A stretch of DNA of 14,693 bases, from contig JBFYSV010000133.1 in NCBI GenBank assembly GCA_041301185.1, forward strand, positions 1-14,693. Reading direction: 5' to 3'. Every line of letters begins with the position of its first letter. The stretch's first letter is position 1. Positions 13,098 through 14,693 of the stretch are shown here, in pieces. The stretch comes from JAQBDA01 sp041301185 (GTDB lineage: Bacteria; Chloroflexota; Anaerolineae; Anaerolineales; UBA4823). The notes under the pieces were generated by a model. It had not been told where the DNA came from. It saw only the letters and a program-made list of their open reading frames with translations, and did no database searches. Both the position numbers and the translations under genes were made by a program.

Positions 13098-14693
13098 ATG
13101 AAGAAAAAAGGCTTGTTGATTTTCGCTCTCATGATCGTGATCCTGGTTGCTGGAGGGCTTGGATACCGTGCCTGGGCAAGCAGCCAGGATTCTGATTCAA
13201 GCGAAATTCAAACGGCGACAGTGTCACGCGGCGAGCTTGTTTCTACCCTGGGCTCATCTGGAAACACGCGTACGGGTCAGAGTGCAACCATTACCTGGGA
13301 AACTTCTGGAAAAGTCGGCAAAATAACACTTGAGCAAGGGGATACTGTCACCGAGGACCAAGTATTAGCAGCACTGGACCAGAACACCCTGTCAAACGAG
13401 ATGATCAAGGCAAAGCAAGATTTGATCACTGCCCAACAAGAGCTGGACGACTTATTAAACTCAAAGCTTCAGCAAGCGCAGGCTTTGCAAGCGGTTGAGG
13501 ATGCGCAAAAAGCTCTCGATAGCCTGAAACAAACGTCTGCAGAAGAGAGCAGTCAGGCTCAACTGGCCCTGGCAAACGCCCAGGATGCTCTGAAAGATGC
13601 CCAGCGCACCCGAAATGCAATGAATTACCCACACTCTTCTGACGAGCTGACAATTGAAAAAGCAGAAACCGATTACCTGCTTGCCAAACAGGCAAATAAA
13701 GAGGCTTTGCAAGAGTACAGAAAATACGAGAAGAAAAATCTCACCAACGACAAGCGCGTGCGCGCCCTCAACAACCTGATAACCACCCGAGAAAAGATGG
13801 AAACAACCTTTGCAACCTATAACTGGTATCTGCAAAACTATTCTGATATTGAAATTGCCCAGGCGGATGGCGAGCTGGCAGTTGCCCAGGCAAACCTTGA
13901 TATTGCTCAAGCTGAGTGGGAGAGCGTCAAGGAAGGCACCAGCCAGGCTAGCATTGCCCTGGCAGAAGCTACCCTGGCAGATGCGCAACGTGAGTGGGAG
14001 CGTGTCAAGGATGGTCCCAACCCAGAGGATATTGCTGCTGCCCAAGCAGCTGTCGATGCTGCCCAGGCAATTTTAGACAACGCAGAGCTGCTGGCGCCTT
14101 TCGGTGGAACGATCACGGAAGTTGACTTAAAAACCGGCGACCTGGTGAGCTCCGGCGAGTCCGCCTTCCGCATTGATGATCTGGCTACGATCTATATTGA
14201 TCTGCAGATCTCTGAAGTAGACCTTGCCAGCCTGGAAGTCGGACAGCAAGCAGTGATTGAATTTGACGCTATCGCCGACAAGGAATATATCGGGGAAGTG
14301 ACTGAGATCGGCATGATTGGCAACGTTTCGCAGGGTGTAGTCAATTACCCGGTAACCGTGCAGGTCATGGATACCGACCAAAATATCCGGCCTGGCATGA
14401 CGGCTTCTGTAACCATCATCGTTGACCAGGTTGAAGATGCCCTGCTTGTGCCAAACAAGGCCATTCGCACCAGCGGCGGGCAGCAATATGTAACGGTCAT
14501 GTTCGAGGGACAGCAGATCAACGTCCCGGTCACGGTTGGTCTGGTGGGCGACTCGATGAGCGAGATCACCAATGATCAGCTTCTGGAAGGCGATGCAGTG
14601 GTAGTCAATGGTAGCACTACCTCGGCGACTGCCTCTAGCAATACCGGAGACAGGATGTTTATGATGGAAGGAATGGGCGGACCTCCTGCTGGC
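13098..14693 (+). CDS. Periplasmic adaptor (membrane-fusion) subunit of a MacA/HlyD-type exporter, 3'-truncated by the window
   Basis: The frame is open from the ATG at 13098 to the window edge (532 codons, no stop). It encodes one N-terminal membrane anchor (about residues 4-26, KKKGLLIFALMIVILVAGGL), a first half of the lipoyl/barrel-sandwich domain (about 65-95, SGKVGKITLEQGDTV), a very long alpha-helical coiled-coil hairpin (about 98-330), the second lipoyl half (LLAPFGGTITEVDLKTGDLV, 331-350), a beta-barrel domain (about 358-445) and a C-terminal membrane-proximal part ending in a Gly/Met/Pro-rich tail. Such proteins join an inner-membrane transporter to outer components, or support a MacB-like ABC exporter. 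A 26-residue unit is duplicated in the hairpin (see findings). GGAGGTG lies seven bases before the ATG. The divergent two-component system probably regulates it; ABC permease and ATPase genes may follow outside the window. Confidence 0.9.
   Translation, partial: MKKKGLLIFALMIVILVAGGLGYRAWASSQDSDSSEIQTATVSRGELVSTLGSSGNTRTGQSATITWETSGKVGKITLEQGDTVTEDQVLAALDQNTLSNEMIKAKQDLITAQQELDDLLNSKLQQAQALQAVEDAQKALDSLKQTSAEESSQAQLALANAQDALKDAQRTRNAMNYPHSSDELTIEKAETDYLLAKQANKEALQEYRKYEKKNLTNDKRVRALNNLITTREKMETTFATYNWYLQNYSDIEIAQADGELAVAQANLDIAQAEWESVKEGTSQASIALAEATLADAQREWERVKDGPNPEDIAAAQAAVDAAQAILDNAELLAPFGGTITEVDLKTGDLVSSGESAFRIDDLATIYIDLQISEVDLASLEVGQQAVIEFDAIADKEYIGEVTEIGMIGNVSQGVVNYPVTVQVMDTDQNIRPGMTASVTIIVDQVEDALLVPNKAIRTSGGQQYVTVMFEGQQINVPVTVGLVGDSMSEITNDQLLEGDAVVVNGSTTSATASSNTGDRMFMMEGMGGPPAG

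Noticed and set aside
13461..14045. Antisense open frame (194 residues) opposite the adaptor gene
   Set aside because: It mirrors the repetitive coiled-coil coding region; the + strand protein has all domains of the family.

Overview
The window looks like ordinary chromosomal DNA from a free-living bacterium, most likely an Anaerolineae-type Chloroflexota. That placement is an inference from the mix of families and the style of the genes; there is no rRNA, tRNA or other taxonomic marker here. I see no insertion sequence, prophage, integrase, CRISPR array or toxin-antitoxin pair. Twelve well-supported protein genes are present, one of which (the adaptor) runs off the right edge, plus one weakly supported gene tail at the left edge.

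Layout. (1) 1-159: tail of an unrecognised rightward gene. (2) 296-1758, rightward: an HdeD/DUF308 six-helix membrane protein, then an alanine-rich helical protein of unknown function with an internal 28-residue repeat; a 10-bp stem-loop lies between them. (3) 1774-6560, leftward: a dual-specificity-type phosphatase, a DUF1269 glycine-zipper membrane protein, a four-helix 'phage holin' domain fused to an alkaline-phosphatase-superfamily hydrolase, an endonuclease/exonuclease/phosphatase (EEP) family enzyme, and a UlaG/NAPE-PLD-like metallo-beta-lactamase-fold hydrolase. The last three are tightly packed and probably co-transcribed. (4) 6561-6952: a gene-free divergent region with inverted repeats and a promoter. 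(5) 6953-10637, rightward: an ABC1/UbiB atypical kinase, a wax ester synthase/diacylglycerol acyltransferase (WS/DGAT), and a small phasin-like protein with its own strong promoter overlapped by a 23-bp near-palindrome. (6) 10771-12881, leftward: an OmpR-family response regulator and its histidine kinase, joined by a TAATG stop-start overlap. (7) 13098-14693, rightward and open at the edge: a membrane-fusion (periplasmic adaptor) protein of a MacA/HlyD-type exporter.

How the parts may work together. UbiB kinase, WS/DGAT and phasin-like protein form a plausible neutral-lipid/membrane-lipid module: the acyltransferase makes wax esters or triacylglycerol, the phasin-like protein could coat the inclusion, and UbiB-family proteins act on membrane prenyl or other lipids. 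The two-component system is divergent from the exporter adaptor, and the shared 216-bp intergenic region carries repeated TTYTCACA elements (two as direct repeats 22 bp apart) and an 11-bp inverted repeat, which suggests the regulator controls the exporter and itself. The leftward hydrolase cluster combines four predicted hydrolases, three of them phosphoesterases and one a metallo-beta-lactamase-fold enzyme; no defined pathway can be assigned from sequence alone.

No clear-cut new defence or mobile system is visible. The most interesting items are the palindromic operator at the phasin promoter, the repeat-rich regulator/exporter intergenic region, the holin-phosphatase fusion in its hydrolase operon, the unknown alanine-rich repeat protein, and a probable terminator sitting inside the longest reading of the WS/DGAT gene, which moves its start downstream.
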